From JBOHPP01 sp050731755 (GTDB lineage: Bacteria; Methylomirabilota; Methylomirabilia; Rokubacteriales; CSP1-6), in NCBI GenBank assembly GCA_050731755.1, contig JBOHPP010000265.1, forward strand, positions 1-9,790: 9,790 bases of DNA, read 5' to 3'. This document shows positions 1 to 6,199 of the stretch, one piece after another; position 1 is the first letter of the stretch; the number at the start of each line of letters is the position of its first letter. Position numbers and translations under genes: made by a program. The notes beneath the pieces were generated by a model, which worked only from the letters and a program-made list of their open reading frames with translations, did no database searches and had not been told where the DNA came from.

Positions 1-277
1 TGAGGCCGCCGGCGGCGTCCTCCACCTTGCCGTAGGTGAGCGCCTTCAGCGGCACCCCCCGGCGGTGCAGCCGCGACTGGAGGATGTCCACCACCGCCTT
101 GAGCTTCATCTCGTCGGTGGCGGTGACAACGAGGTCCTGCTTCTCCAGCGTGATCTCGTTCTTGGTGCCCTTGAGGTCGTAGCGCGTCTCGATCTCCCGG
201 CGCGTCTGATCGAGCGCGTTGGCGACCTCCTGCATGTCGATCTTGCAGACCATGTCGAACGAGTTCTCGGCGGCCAT
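1..277 (-). CDS. yajQ: YajQ-family (DUF520) nucleotide/c-di-GMP-binding protein, 5' part, cut by window edge
   Basis: The first 92 codons are present; the family is usually about 160 residues, so the rest lies left of the window. The N-terminus starts MAAENSFDMVCKIDMQEV, followed by a D-Q-x-R-R-E-I-E-T-R-Y-D-L-K-G segment and a long run of T-A-T-D-E-M-K-L-K. This is the typical YajQ opening: beta strand, helix with paired acidic/basic residues, then the R-x-x-F/L-K-G core. Family members bind nucleotides, and some have been reported to bind cyclic di-GMP and act with transcription factors; which ligand applies here cannot be read from the sequence. The ATG sits one base after the TAG stop of the upstream 189-residue gene and has no clear Shine-Dalgarno, so translation may depend on coupling. 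Base use returns to the high GC of the wider window. Identification is confident; function is from family knowledge. Confidence 0.9.
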   Translation of the reverse strand, partial: MAAENSFDMVCKIDMQEVANALDQTRREIETRYDLKGTKNEITLEKQDLVVTATDEMKLKAVVDILQSRLHRRGVPLKALTYGKVEDAAGGL

Positions 278-278
278 T

Positions 279-848
279 CTACGCCACGCCAAACAACGCG
301 AGGTCCCTAGAGTTGAACATTTTCTCGTGCACCTGGTCCGGCGCTAGATTCTCTTCATCTAACGTTCCTCGGATCCAATCTCTATAGATCTCCAAGATCT
401 TCTCTTCGTTGAACCGGCCGCGGTCACGAAGCATCGAGGCTAATGTCCCCGTCAAAGCCATTCGAAAGCGATATGTCTGCTTACCTCGAAATACGGTGAA
501 GACATATACATCGTCCTCGTCTTTAACAGCGTCGACTCTATAGTATCGATACGAGAACTCACCGTGCCTGGTCCGAAGCCCGGGTGTCCCCCCAAAGGGG
601 AGTTCCCTGTCGGCTTTAATAATGATGCTGCACCGGACACCAAGATTCGCCAGTTCTGACTCCAACTCATACCCATATTGCCGCATGTCCTGAGTGGGTT
701 CTTCTCCGACCCAGACCTTGGCGAGAGACTCCTCCGGGTACTTCTCTACTGACACCGCAATGACAGTTCTGAACTTCGGATGGCTCAGAAGACGACTATG
801 GATGAACCTCTTCAGGTCTTCTGAATCCATCTGCAATATCGGGCTCAA
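279..848 (-). CDS. Unknown protein, partner of the adjacent HEPN protein
   Basis: I do not recognise this 189-residue protein. No signal peptide or membrane segment is visible, so it is probably cytosolic. The first ~75 residues alternate strands and helices (FRTVIAVSVEKY ... KVWVGEEP ... VRCSIIIKADRELPFGG), like a small alpha/beta domain. After a Tyr/Arg-rich patch near residues 97-105 comes a second part, with strands (VYVFTVFRGKQTYRFRM) and a helical end. The G-S-x10-D-x-D signature of MNT nucleotidyltransferases, common partners of HEPN proteins, is absent. The chosen start is TTG at 848: a GGAGG lies 7 nt upstream, inside the end of the HEPN gene. ATG at 830 is the alternative. The gene is visibly less GC-rich than its neighbours (bases 481-540 hold 26 G/C of 60), which suggests transfer together with the HEPN gene. 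Existence as a gene is likely; function is unknown. Confidence 0.75.
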   Translation of the reverse strand: MSPILQMDSEDLKRFIHSRLLSHPKFRTVIAVSVEKYPEESLAKVWVGEEPTQDMRQYGYELESELANLGVRCSIIIKADRELPFGGTPGLRTRHGEFSYRYYRVDAVKDEDDVYVFTVFRGKQTYRFRMALTGTLASMLRDRGRFNEEKILEIYRDWIRGTLDEENLAPDQVHEKMFNSRDLALFGVA

Positions 849-852
849 CTCC

Positions 853-1377
853 TTACCTCCGCTCTCTCAGAAAGCGGTCGAATCTTTCTATGAGCCGTTC
901 GGCCCCATCGATTGTCTCTCGAACGAAGCCTTCAATCTGCTCATCCGTATACTCGCTCTCCGAATCTGGGCCAGGGTAAGGCGAGTAGTCCATTTCATCT
1001 CTAACGCCGCGCAGGTCCTTCATTGTCGTTTGAACGGCGCCACCGGCCTGTACGAGAGAGTCGATCGTATGAGCGAGTCTGGCATGCTCGTCTTCGTCTC
1101 TCCGATGAACGGCGAAAACCGTGGCCCGAGCTGCATGATATGCCCCATAGTAGGCGCGCGACACCGCGCTTCGCCGGATGAGTGGGTTACCGCTCCCGGC
1201 GAGGAGCTTTGCCGCGTCAATGAAGCCCCGAGCCAACGCGAAGCGATCCGCAACAGTTGCCTGAACGTATCCCGTGAGCGTGGGCGCGTCGAGGGCTCCT
1301 TCCTGGGTCACATCCCTCAGCAGGGCGTACTGAGGCTGTTTCAACTGCGCAATGAGCTTTCGCCGTGATTTGGCCAC
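853..1377 (-). CDS. HEPN-domain protein (UPF0332-like), possible RNase toxin
   Basis: This is a 174-residue, mostly helical protein. Residues ~40-165 match the HEPN four-helix pattern. Helix one runs around DRFALARGFIDAAKLLAGSG. The signature S-x-x-S-R-A-Y-Y-G-A-Y-H-A-A-R-A covers about residues 70-85. A late L-R-x-x-R-D-E-M-D-Y motif lies at 122-131, resembling the R-x-x-A-D-Y end of UPF0332-type HEPN domains. The classic R-x4-6-H RNase motif of HepT is not obvious, so nuclease activity is uncertain. HEPN proteins are often toxins or defence components working with a co-transcribed partner, and here the partner starts 4 nt downstream. The start is GTG at 1377; an in-frame TGA lies just upstream, so the protein cannot extend further. 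No Shine-Dalgarno is visible, but a TATGAT box ends 8 nt before the GTG, so the transcript may be nearly leaderless. Low GC suggests acquisition. The domain call is good; the toxin role is inferred. Confidence 0.8.
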   Translation of the reverse strand: MAKSRRKLIAQLKQPQYALLRDVTQEGALDAPTLTGYVQATVADRFALARGFIDAAKLLAGSGNPLIRRSAVSRAYYGAYHAARATVFAVHRRDEDEHARLAHTIDSLVQAGGAVQTTMKDLRGVRDEMDYSPYPGPDSESEYTDEQIEGFVRETIDGAERLIERFDRFLRERR

Positions 1378-1385
1378 CGGCCAGT

Positions 1386-1391
1386 ATCATA
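1386..1391 (-). promoter_or_regulatory. Candidate -10 box for the HEPN cassette
   Basis: On the minus strand TATGAT (5 of 6 matches to TATAAT) lies 8 nt upstream of the GTG start at 1377, in the 40-nt gap between lolA and the HEPN gene. No good -35 box is visible at the expected spacing. If it is used, transcription would begin almost at the start codon, which fits the absence of a ribosome binding site. The evidence is a short motif in an AT-richer patch only. Confidence 0.25.
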
Positions 1392-1417
1392 TGCAACTTG
1401 AACTGGAAGACACTGTC

Positions 1418-2095
1418 TCACTTCAGCGGCACCGTGGCCACGCCCGGCGGGGGCACGAACGTGAACAGGCGATCGGGGATCCCGCTGTTGAGGGCGACCT
1501 TGGTGAACCGCATCGTCACCGTGTTGTCGAACTGGTCGTAGACGACGGCCCGGCGAGGCTCCCAGGAGCGCGGATCGACCGACAGGACGAGCCGGCTGAG
1601 CGTGGGCAACGGCTCCTTGGGAGTGAGATCCAGCACCACGCTCCCATCGGCATCGGTGGGCTGGGCCGGGTTCAGGAAGCGCACCTGGAAATGCTCGCGC
1701 AGGCGGCCCAGGCCGGCCAGGAAGGACCCGGCCGGGCCGGCGAGCGCCTCGGGAGCGGGACCGGTGTTCACCTGGTTCAGCGTCGGAGTGTAGACCCACA
1801 GCGTTTTGCCGTCGGAGACGATCTCCTGTTTCGTGGGCTCGCTGTACTCCCAGCGGAGCTTGCCGCCCTTCTTGAGATAGACCGCGCCCTGGGCCGGAAT
1901 GGTCGAGTTGAGGCTCTTATTGAAGGAGGTCTGCGAAAACTCGGCCTTGAGATCGGTCAGGCGCGCGTAGGTCGCCTCCAGACCGCGCACCACCTCATCG
2001 AGGCTCGGCGCGGCCGCGGCGGGGCCGGCGAGCCCGATCACCAGCGCGGTGACGACCACGGCGACGATCAAACCCATCCGGTGAATGTATACCAC
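1418..2095 (-). CDS. lolA: LolA-like outer-membrane lipoprotein carrier protein
   Basis: This is a 225-residue periplasmic protein. An N-terminal signal peptide (VYIHRM, then a Val/Ala/Leu-rich core to the A-A-A-A at ~29) is followed by the LolA fold: L-T-D-L-K-A-E-F-S-Q-T, a basic G-x-L-R-W-E-Y strand, I-V-S-D-G-K-T-L-W-V-Y-T-P and N-Q-V. LolA ferries lipoproteins from the inner-membrane LolCDE complex across the periplasm; the length matches the family (about 200-230). I place the start at GTG 2095 because a strong AGGAGG (2104-2109) lies 8 nt upstream. The ATG at 2077 would leave a spacing of 26 nt and remove the charged n-region of the signal peptide. The gene stands apart from the broken propeller gene upstream (101-nt gap) and from the foreign-looking cassette downstream. 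Identification is good. A LolA-like relative with another cargo cannot be excluded. Confidence 0.85.
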   Translation of the reverse strand: MVYIHRMGLIVAVVVTALVIGLAGPAAAAPSLDEVVRGLEATYARLTDLKAEFSQTSFNKSLNSTIPAQGAVYLKKGGKLRWEYSEPTKQEIVSDGKTLWVYTPTLNQVNTGPAPEALAGPAGSFLAGLGRLREHFQVRFLNPAQPTDADGSVVLDLTPKEPLPTLSRLVLSVDPRSWEPRRAVVYDQFDNTVTMRFTKVALNSGIPDRLFTFVPPPGVATVPLK

Positions 2096-2196
2096 GGCCG
2101 GGTCCTCCTGCCCGGTTTGACGGACCGCCGGGCTCGAGCATGCAATCGCCACGAAGGGTGATAATCCGTGGCCGCGGCGGCTGAGCGGACGCGCCG

Positions 2197-3102
2197 TCAG
2201 CGTGCTCTTACCGGTCCCCCGCGATCGAGTTGCTTCTGCCAAGTCCTTCCTCCGTCGCGCGAACGCATGATGTCGCCATCGCTCAGCGCCACGGCCACGT
2301 GCTCGCCAGGGCCAGCGGAGAAAGCCACCGCCCCCTGCTCCTGGCGGGGCGCCAAGCCCGCCGCCTGTCATGTCTCGCCGTCGTCGCGACTCCGCATCAG
2401 GCCGCCGCGGTGCAGGTACGCGTAGACCAAGCCGGGTCGTCGGTGCGATAGGCGACGGCCGTTACCGGCGCGCCGGCGAGCCTTGCAACAAGAGCCCACG
2501 ACACGCCGCCGTCATGGCTGGCAAGGAGCCCCGCGTTCGTTCCGGCCAGCAGCGGGCCGGCCGGCTCCGGGCTCGCGGCCAGCGCCAGGACATCGCGAAG
2601 CCCGCGCGCCGGGAGTCGCTCAGCCCGCCACGTGCCGATTGCGATGCGGTACAGTCCCCGGCTGCCCGGCCACGCTCCAGCCGTAGAGTTGGCCGCCGTC
2701 GCGCGGACTCAGCGTCAACGCGTGAAAGTCAGCCTCGCCCCCGAGCGGGACGGACTGCCACGAACGCCCGCCGTCGCGGCTCACGAGAAGGCCTAGGTTG
2801 CCGACCCGCTCCCGCGCGTACGTGGGCAGGATGACCGCTGGCGAAGATCGGCGCCGGGTCACGGGGATGGGGCGTGAACCCCATGAGATCGAAGCGGTGC
2901 TCGCCCACCCATTCGGGCGCTCCCCCGGACGCAGGCGGACAAGCCCGGTGTGGGTCGCGATGCAGAGGATCTCCGGATCACGTCGGTCGAGCGCCAGCCC
3001 ATGGATGTGGTGGATCTCAAGCGGAGGCGGGGCAACGACCGGCGCCACGGCGGCCAGTGCCATCGCCCAGGCGGTCAGGGCCACACGCCGCTTACGGCGC
3101 AT
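2197..3102 (-). pseudogene. Broken BNR/Asp-box beta-propeller (exo-sialidase/sortilin-like) protein
   Basis: Joined across frames, this would encode about 300 residues. It has a signal-like start (MRRKRRVALTAWAMALAAVA), the motif H-I-H-G-L-A-L-D, then propeller blades with Asp boxes SRDGGRSW, SHDGGVSW, SRDDGET(stop) and SRDGGRTW. The family is the secreted, non-characterised WD40/BNR-like proteins often annotated as glycosylhydrolases. Homologous-looking sequence changes frame four times: near 2922-2926 (C5 run, one base missing), 2823-2830 (one extra base), 2656-2659 (C4 run, one extra base) and ~2427-2435 (one base missing). An in-frame TGA at 2368-2370 replaces the Trp of the third Asp box. 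The ATG at 3102 overlaps the end of the cyclase-YHS gene by 11 nt, so it was part of that operon. Three lesions sit in C runs, so indel errors in the assembly are possible, though the nonsense change is not of that kind. The final in-frame stop is at 2197. Confidence 0.8.
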
Positions 3103-3769
3103 GGTCGGGTGTCCCGCTCCCGTAGGCCTCGGGGTTCCCGGCGAAGGCCCGCATGCAGTCCAGCGAGCAGAAGTAGTGGGCCCGGCCCGCGTAGGCAAGC
3201 TTCCCAGCGGCTTCCTCGGGCCGGACCTGCATCCGGCAGACCGGGTCGACGAATGCCACCTCGACGACGGCGCGACCGACAAGGACCTCGAAGAGCGCGA
3301 CGGGATGGATGACGTTCTTGAAACGCGCCTCTCCGAGTGGCCGGTAGATGACGCCAGCCAGTCCTTCCGCCGCCTCGGCGATGGCGCTCGTGCAAAGAAT
3401 CTGGCCGGCTCGGGCATGGGCGGCCACGCGTGCAGTGAGGTTGATGGGCGCGCCGAAGTACCGTCCGCCCTGCTCGAGCACGGGCCCGGCATGCAGACCG
3501 GCCCGCACTGCGGGGAAGAGCGGCTCATATTCGACCGCCGCCCGCAGGCGAATCGCGGCCTCCACCACCGCGGCTGGATCGGGCGCGACGATAAGGAGCT
3601 CGTCACCAACGCGCTCGACGAGTCGGACAGCCGGACCGAGCGCGGTCTCTGCCAGCTCCACGTACCGCGCGACGATCTTCGCCGCCTCCCGGCTTCCGTG
3701 CGCCTCCGTCAACGCGGTGTAGCCGGAGAGGTCGGCGATGCAGAATACGAGATCCCGCTCCTCTGCCAT
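3092..3769 (-). CDS. Class III adenylate/guanylate cyclase domain fused to a C-terminal YHS metal-binding domain
   Basis: This is a 225-residue cytosolic fusion. Residues 5-165 form a class III nucleotide cyclase domain. It has F-C-I-A-D-L-S-G-Y-T with the first metal Asp at D13, V-G-D-E with the second at D56, A-G-L-H-A-G-P around 90-96, and F-G-A-P-I-N-x3-R with the transition-state Asn110 and Arg114. The catalytic set therefore looks intact. Residues ~172-218 are a YHS domain: D-P-V-C-R-M-Q-V, then H-Y-F-C-S-L-D-C-M-R-A-F and a N-P-E-A-Y end. YHS domains bind or sense heavy metals and occur in copper ATPases and oxygenases. I infer cNMP production influenced by metal. No membrane segment or HAMP domain is present. 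The start is ATG 3769; the Shine-Dalgarno is weak. The gene follows the outer-membrane protein after 54 nt and overlaps the broken propeller gene by 11 nt. Domain calls are confident; the substrate (ATP or GTP) and the metal link are not. Confidence 0.85.
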   Translation of the reverse strand: MAEERDLVFCIADLSGYTALTEAHGSREAAKIVARYVELAETALGPAVRLVERVGDELLIVAPDPAAVVEAAIRLRAAVEYEPLFPAVRAGLHAGPVLEQGGRYFGAPINLTARVAAHARAGQILCTSAIAEAAEGLAGVIYRPLGEARFKNVIHPVALFEVLVGRAVVEVAFVDPVCRMQVRPEEAAGKLAYAGRAHYFCSLDCMRAFAGNPEAYGSGTPDHAP

Positions 3770-3786
3770 GAGCCGTCAGCTCAATG

Positions 3787-3803
3787 CCCGCCGACGAGGC
3801 GGG
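3787..3803 (-). other. Intercistronic hairpin
   Basis: A perfect 6-bp GC stem (CCCGCC / GGCGGG) with a 5-nt loop lies in the 54-nt gap between the outer-membrane protein gene and the cyclase-YHS gene. There is no U tract after it, so it is not a typical intrinsic terminator. It could protect or process the mRNA, or be chance in GC-rich DNA. Confidence 0.35.
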
Positions 3804-3823
3804 TCAACCGGCCCCGGCATCTT

Positions 3824-4597
3824 CTAGAACCCCACCGAGACGCCCGTGGTGAAGAAAAACTCCGCGCGGTCAGCTGGGCCCGCGAACTCGGTGCCCAGAC
3901 CCGCATCGAGCACAATCCGTGGCGTCAGTTGATAGCGGAAGCCGATCTCGGCTCCGACGATGTTCGACTCGCCGCGGTGGACGGACTGTTCCGTGAAGAC
4001 GTCGCCCACCAGCGTCGTCCGGGTGTAGCGCGGTGCGCCGACGGGGTAGCTGGCGCCAAGAACGAACTCGTAGCGTCCGTCCCGCTCATCCCCGGTCGTT
4101 CCGGTGAGGAACTCGTAAGCGGCATTGAAATGGACGGCCAGACGATCGAACGACTTCGTCGCGATCGCCTTCAGCGCGACATCAGCGCCTGATGAATCCA
4201 CGCCGGTCGGCAGGTTGAGTTCCACACGGACACCGAGGGCGGGCAGCGTCAACGTCTCCTGATTGAAGTTGTAGAGCGCGCTGAGTTCGAGATCCCCCGA
4301 CTTCCGCTGCTCGTCGATTTCGTGAGGGTCCGTGGAGAGCGTTGTCCCGATGCCCAGCTGTAAATTCGGCCACGCCCCGTACAGAACTTCCAACGGAAAC
4401 AGGCCGCGATTCGCGCTTCGCCGCTGGAAGGTGGCGCCGGCGCCCGCTTCGACGGCCCATTCGCCGGCCGCGATGGGATATGCGTCCTCCAGTCGGAGAG
4501 GCCGCCCCTCGTCCAGGTTCTTGTGGTCGATGGCCCACGTGGTGGAAGGCGCCGCGATCACCAGCATGAGGGTCGCGACGATCAAGCCGTTCCGCAT
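3824..4597 (-). CDS. Outer-membrane beta-barrel protein (transporter / phenol-degradation MetA-like)
   Basis: This is a 257-residue protein with a clear signal peptide (MRNGLIVATLMLVIAAPSTTWA, probable cleavage after A22). The mature part is a series of amphipathic strands with alternating hydrophobic residues (EWAVEAGAGATFQ, NLQLGIGTTL, GDLELSALYNF, VGAEIGFRYQL, VLDAGLGTEF) separated by polar turns. It ends in aromatic Phe, the usual outer-membrane insertion signal recognised by BAM. It resembles the loosely defined 'transporter / MetA-pathway of phenol degradation' barrels; the cargo is unknown. GAGGG overlaps the TGA stop of the upstream His-rich gene and lies about 6 nt before the ATG at 4597, so the two genes are co-transcribed and probably coupled. 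The pairing with a secreted His-rich protein suggests a joint envelope role, possibly in metal handling. The barrel call is good; the substrate cannot be given. Confidence 0.75.
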   Translation of the reverse strand: MRNGLIVATLMLVIAAPSTTWAIDHKNLDEGRPLRLEDAYPIAAGEWAVEAGAGATFQRRSANRGLFPLEVLYGAWPNLQLGIGTTLSTDPHEIDEQRKSGDLELSALYNFNQETLTLPALGVRVELNLPTGVDSSGADVALKAIATKSFDRLAVHFNAAYEFLTGTTGDERDGRYEFVLGASYPVGAPRYTRTTLVGDVFTEQSVHRGESNIVGAEIGFRYQLTPRIVLDAGLGTEFAGPADRAEFFFTTGVSVGF

Positions 4598-4606
4598 GGT
4601 AGGCCC

Positions 4607-5650
4607 TCAGTGTCCCCGTTGGTGGCCGCCGGCTGGCTTGCCCGCGAGAACGTCCCGCGCTGACGGCGGGCGGGACCCGCCGGGCATCGCGCCGTGGCCG
4701 CCGTGGCCCATCGCCGAGGCCGCATGATATTCGGCGTAGCGGTCCTCGGGCATGTGGTTGCGATGCAGATAAATGGGCAGAATCTTCAGAATTGCCGTTC
4801 GCTTGGCCTCCAGCGTCGGATAGAGGTCTGGCCGACTCAGAACATCATCGATATTGTCGTGAAGCATGTGCAGGTTGTCGAAGATCGCCGCGGCCTCCGC
4901 GAACCGCGCGCTGAACTCGGGCGCGCCCTCGGTCATCATCGGCATGAACTCCCACTCGACGGGCGGCTGCCGCAGGTAGCCGTGGTAGTGGGCGATGAGC
5001 TTGGACAGCAGCTCCCGCTGCCGGGCCGCGTCACCCATGAGCTGGAGATCGTAGGTCGCCGCCTGCAGCCAATGGTAGGCCCAGATCTGAGTGTTGAACT
5101 TCCGGAACTTGTCGCGGAATGCCTTGGACTCCGGAAAGCTCCAGAGCTTGCCGTGGTGGTCCAGGCCATGAGACGTGATGGCCTCCGGCTTGTCGAGGTA
5201 GTTGGCCAGGAGCTGTCGGTAGACCCGGTCCTTGTCCGGGACCCGGTCGCTGGCGAAGAGGTCGTAGAGACTACGGTGGAAGGTGTGGGCCCAGGTGAAA
5301 GCCCGCTGGGTTTCCCAGACGAGCTTGACCAGGGTGGGCGCCACCTGCTCTTCGTCCGGCGGCACCGACGGCGAGCTGAAGATGAAGTCGAGGATCTCCA
5401 CGCGCGCTCGCTCGACGCGCTCGGGGTTCTGCGTACGCAGCAGCGTCTCGGCCAGGTGCGCATGGCCGAAGTCGATCCCGTTGAACTCGCGGAAGAGCGT
5501 CGGCAGCTCTCGCGATACGGCCCAGTTCCAGGGCCCGCGCGGTGGCCACCGGTGATCCCGGCTCACCCACTGGCCGGTGGCCGGGAAGGCATGGGCGACG
5601 AGGAGAGCGATCAGCGTGAACAGCGTGGCTCCGAGCAGGTAACGCTTCAT
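4607..5650 (-). CDS. Secreted His-rich protein of unknown function
   Basis: This 347-residue protein belongs to no family I recognise. It starts with a signal peptide or anchor (MKRYLLGATLFTLIALLVAHA). The body is mostly helical and unusually rich in Trp and His, for example F-G-H-A-H-L-A-E, T-W-A-H-T-F-H-R-S-L-Y-D-L-F, S-H-G-L-D-H-H-G-K-L-W and L-I-A-H-Y-H-G-Y-L. The tail from about residue 312 is low-complexity Gly/His (AMGHGGHGAMPGG ... GGHQRGH). No CxxCH heme motif is seen. The His clusters suggest metal binding, probably copper, nickel or iron, in the periplasm. The start is ATG 5650 with AGGAG 10 nt upstream; GTG at 5680 would put ten charged residues before the signal. The next gene, an outer-membrane barrel, starts 9 nt after its stop. 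Existence as a gene is well supported by the signal peptide, ribosome site and coherent composition; the role is inference. Confidence 0.8.
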   Translation of the reverse strand: MKRYLLGATLFTLIALLVAHAFPATGQWVSRDHRWPPRGPWNWAVSRELPTLFREFNGIDFGHAHLAETLLRTQNPERVERARVEILDFIFSSPSVPPDEEQVAPTLVKLVWETQRAFTWAHTFHRSLYDLFASDRVPDKDRVYRQLLANYLDKPEAITSHGLDHHGKLWSFPESKAFRDKFRKFNTQIWAYHWLQAATYDLQLMGDAARQRELLSKLIAHYHGYLRQPPVEWEFMPMMTEGAPEFSARFAEAAAIFDNLHMLHDNIDDVLSRPDLYPTLEAKRTAILKILPIYLHRNHMPEDRYAEYHAASAMGHGGHGAMPGGSRPPSARDVLAGKPAGGHQRGH

Positions 5651-5880
5651 GACTTTCCGACTCCTGTCTTTTGTTCTCACGACTCATGCCGCCAGGTCAT
5701 GACGACCCGACGCACGGCAAGCGACCGCGGCGTCCGAAACCGGTCGACCGTGGCGCACGTGGCCGAGCGTCCCTTCAGCCTGATACGCCAACGGCTCCGC
5801 GACAGCGGGCAGAGCCTGGTGAGCATCGGTAATCAGCCGGTTCAGAGGCCAAGCCGCCGACCAGGCGGTGAAAGCCCGCG
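5651..5880. other. 230-bp stretch without a recognised gene
   Basis: This gap separates the respiratory/copper operon from the His-rich gene. Short open frames exist on both strands but none shows a domain, signal peptide or ribosome site that I trust. On the minus strand, a 5-bp stem (CCGCC, loop TGGTC, GGCGG; 5854-5868) begins 12 nt after the stop of the small membrane protein gene, without a U tract. The AGGAG ribosome site of the 347-residue gene is at the left end. A promoter is expected here, but I cannot point to clear -35/-10 boxes. It may also hold a decayed gene. Confidence 0.4.
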
Positions 5881-6162
5881 CTACGCGGAGCGGGAGAGCG
5901 GTAGCTCGGGGGGAGGCGAAACGGGGGGCGGCGCCATAGAACGAGCGGTGGCGGCCTCGGTGACTCCCAGGGCAACAATGACTACCCACGGGGTCAAGCC
6001 GGCCCTGTCGATCGTCACCACCGAGCAGTGGGCCAAACCGCAGCACTCGTCGGATGCTTCAGTGTGCGGGCCAACGAGTCCGTCGTGGGTCGCACAAAGA
6101 AACGCCACGGTGACTAACAGAGCGAGCACCGCCAGCGCGGGAAGGGATCCCGGCACTTTCAT
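5881..6162 (-). CDS. Small Cys/His-rich membrane protein, unknown
   Basis: This is a 93-residue protein with a hydrophobic N-terminal segment (about residues 8-23) that could be a signal peptide or membrane helix. A short loop follows with T-H-D-G-L, H33 and a D-E-C-C-G-L-A-H-C motif (C40, C41, H45, C46). Then come a second hydrophobic stretch around 56-67 and a Pro-rich tail. The loop would face the periplasm if the N-terminus is cytosolic, and its Cys/His set could bind copper or another soft metal. The general pattern recalls small DUF2946-type proteins, but I cannot assign a family. The start is ATG 6162, with only a weak GGGAA nearby. It follows the UbiA gene by 37 nt and appears to be the last gene of the operon. 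The Pro-rich end is less protein-like, so the true reading could be shorter or different. Confidence 0.5.
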   Translation of the reverse strand: MKVPGSLPALAVLALLVTVAFLCATHDGLVGPHTEASDECCGLAHCSVVTIDRAGLTPWVVIVALGVTEAATARSMAPPPVSPPPELPLSRSA

Positions 6163-6199
6163 TTCCCGGGCGTACAGTAGGCAGAAGGTCGAATTGAAG

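Noticed and set aside
2368..2370. In-frame TGA in the propeller gene as a second selenocysteine codon
   Set aside because: It replaces the conserved Trp of an Asp box, not a redox Cys. The nearest hairpin loop starts about 12 nt downstream with TT, outside the SECIS rule, and the gene has four other lesions.
2798..4192. Long plus-strand open frame of about 460 codons
   Set aside because: It is antisense to the cyclase-YHS and outer-membrane protein genes, both of which have recognisable domains; the plus-strand protein has none.
5854..5868. Intrinsic terminator after the small membrane protein gene
   Set aside because: The stem has only 5 bp and no U tract follows, so it is mentioned only in the gap description.
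5690..5880. Transposase remnant in the gap upstream of the His-rich gene
   Set aside because: A plus-strand frame with E-R-P-F-S-L-I-R-Q-R looked faintly transposase-like, but there is no DDE context, no terminal inverted repeats and no target-site duplication that I can see.
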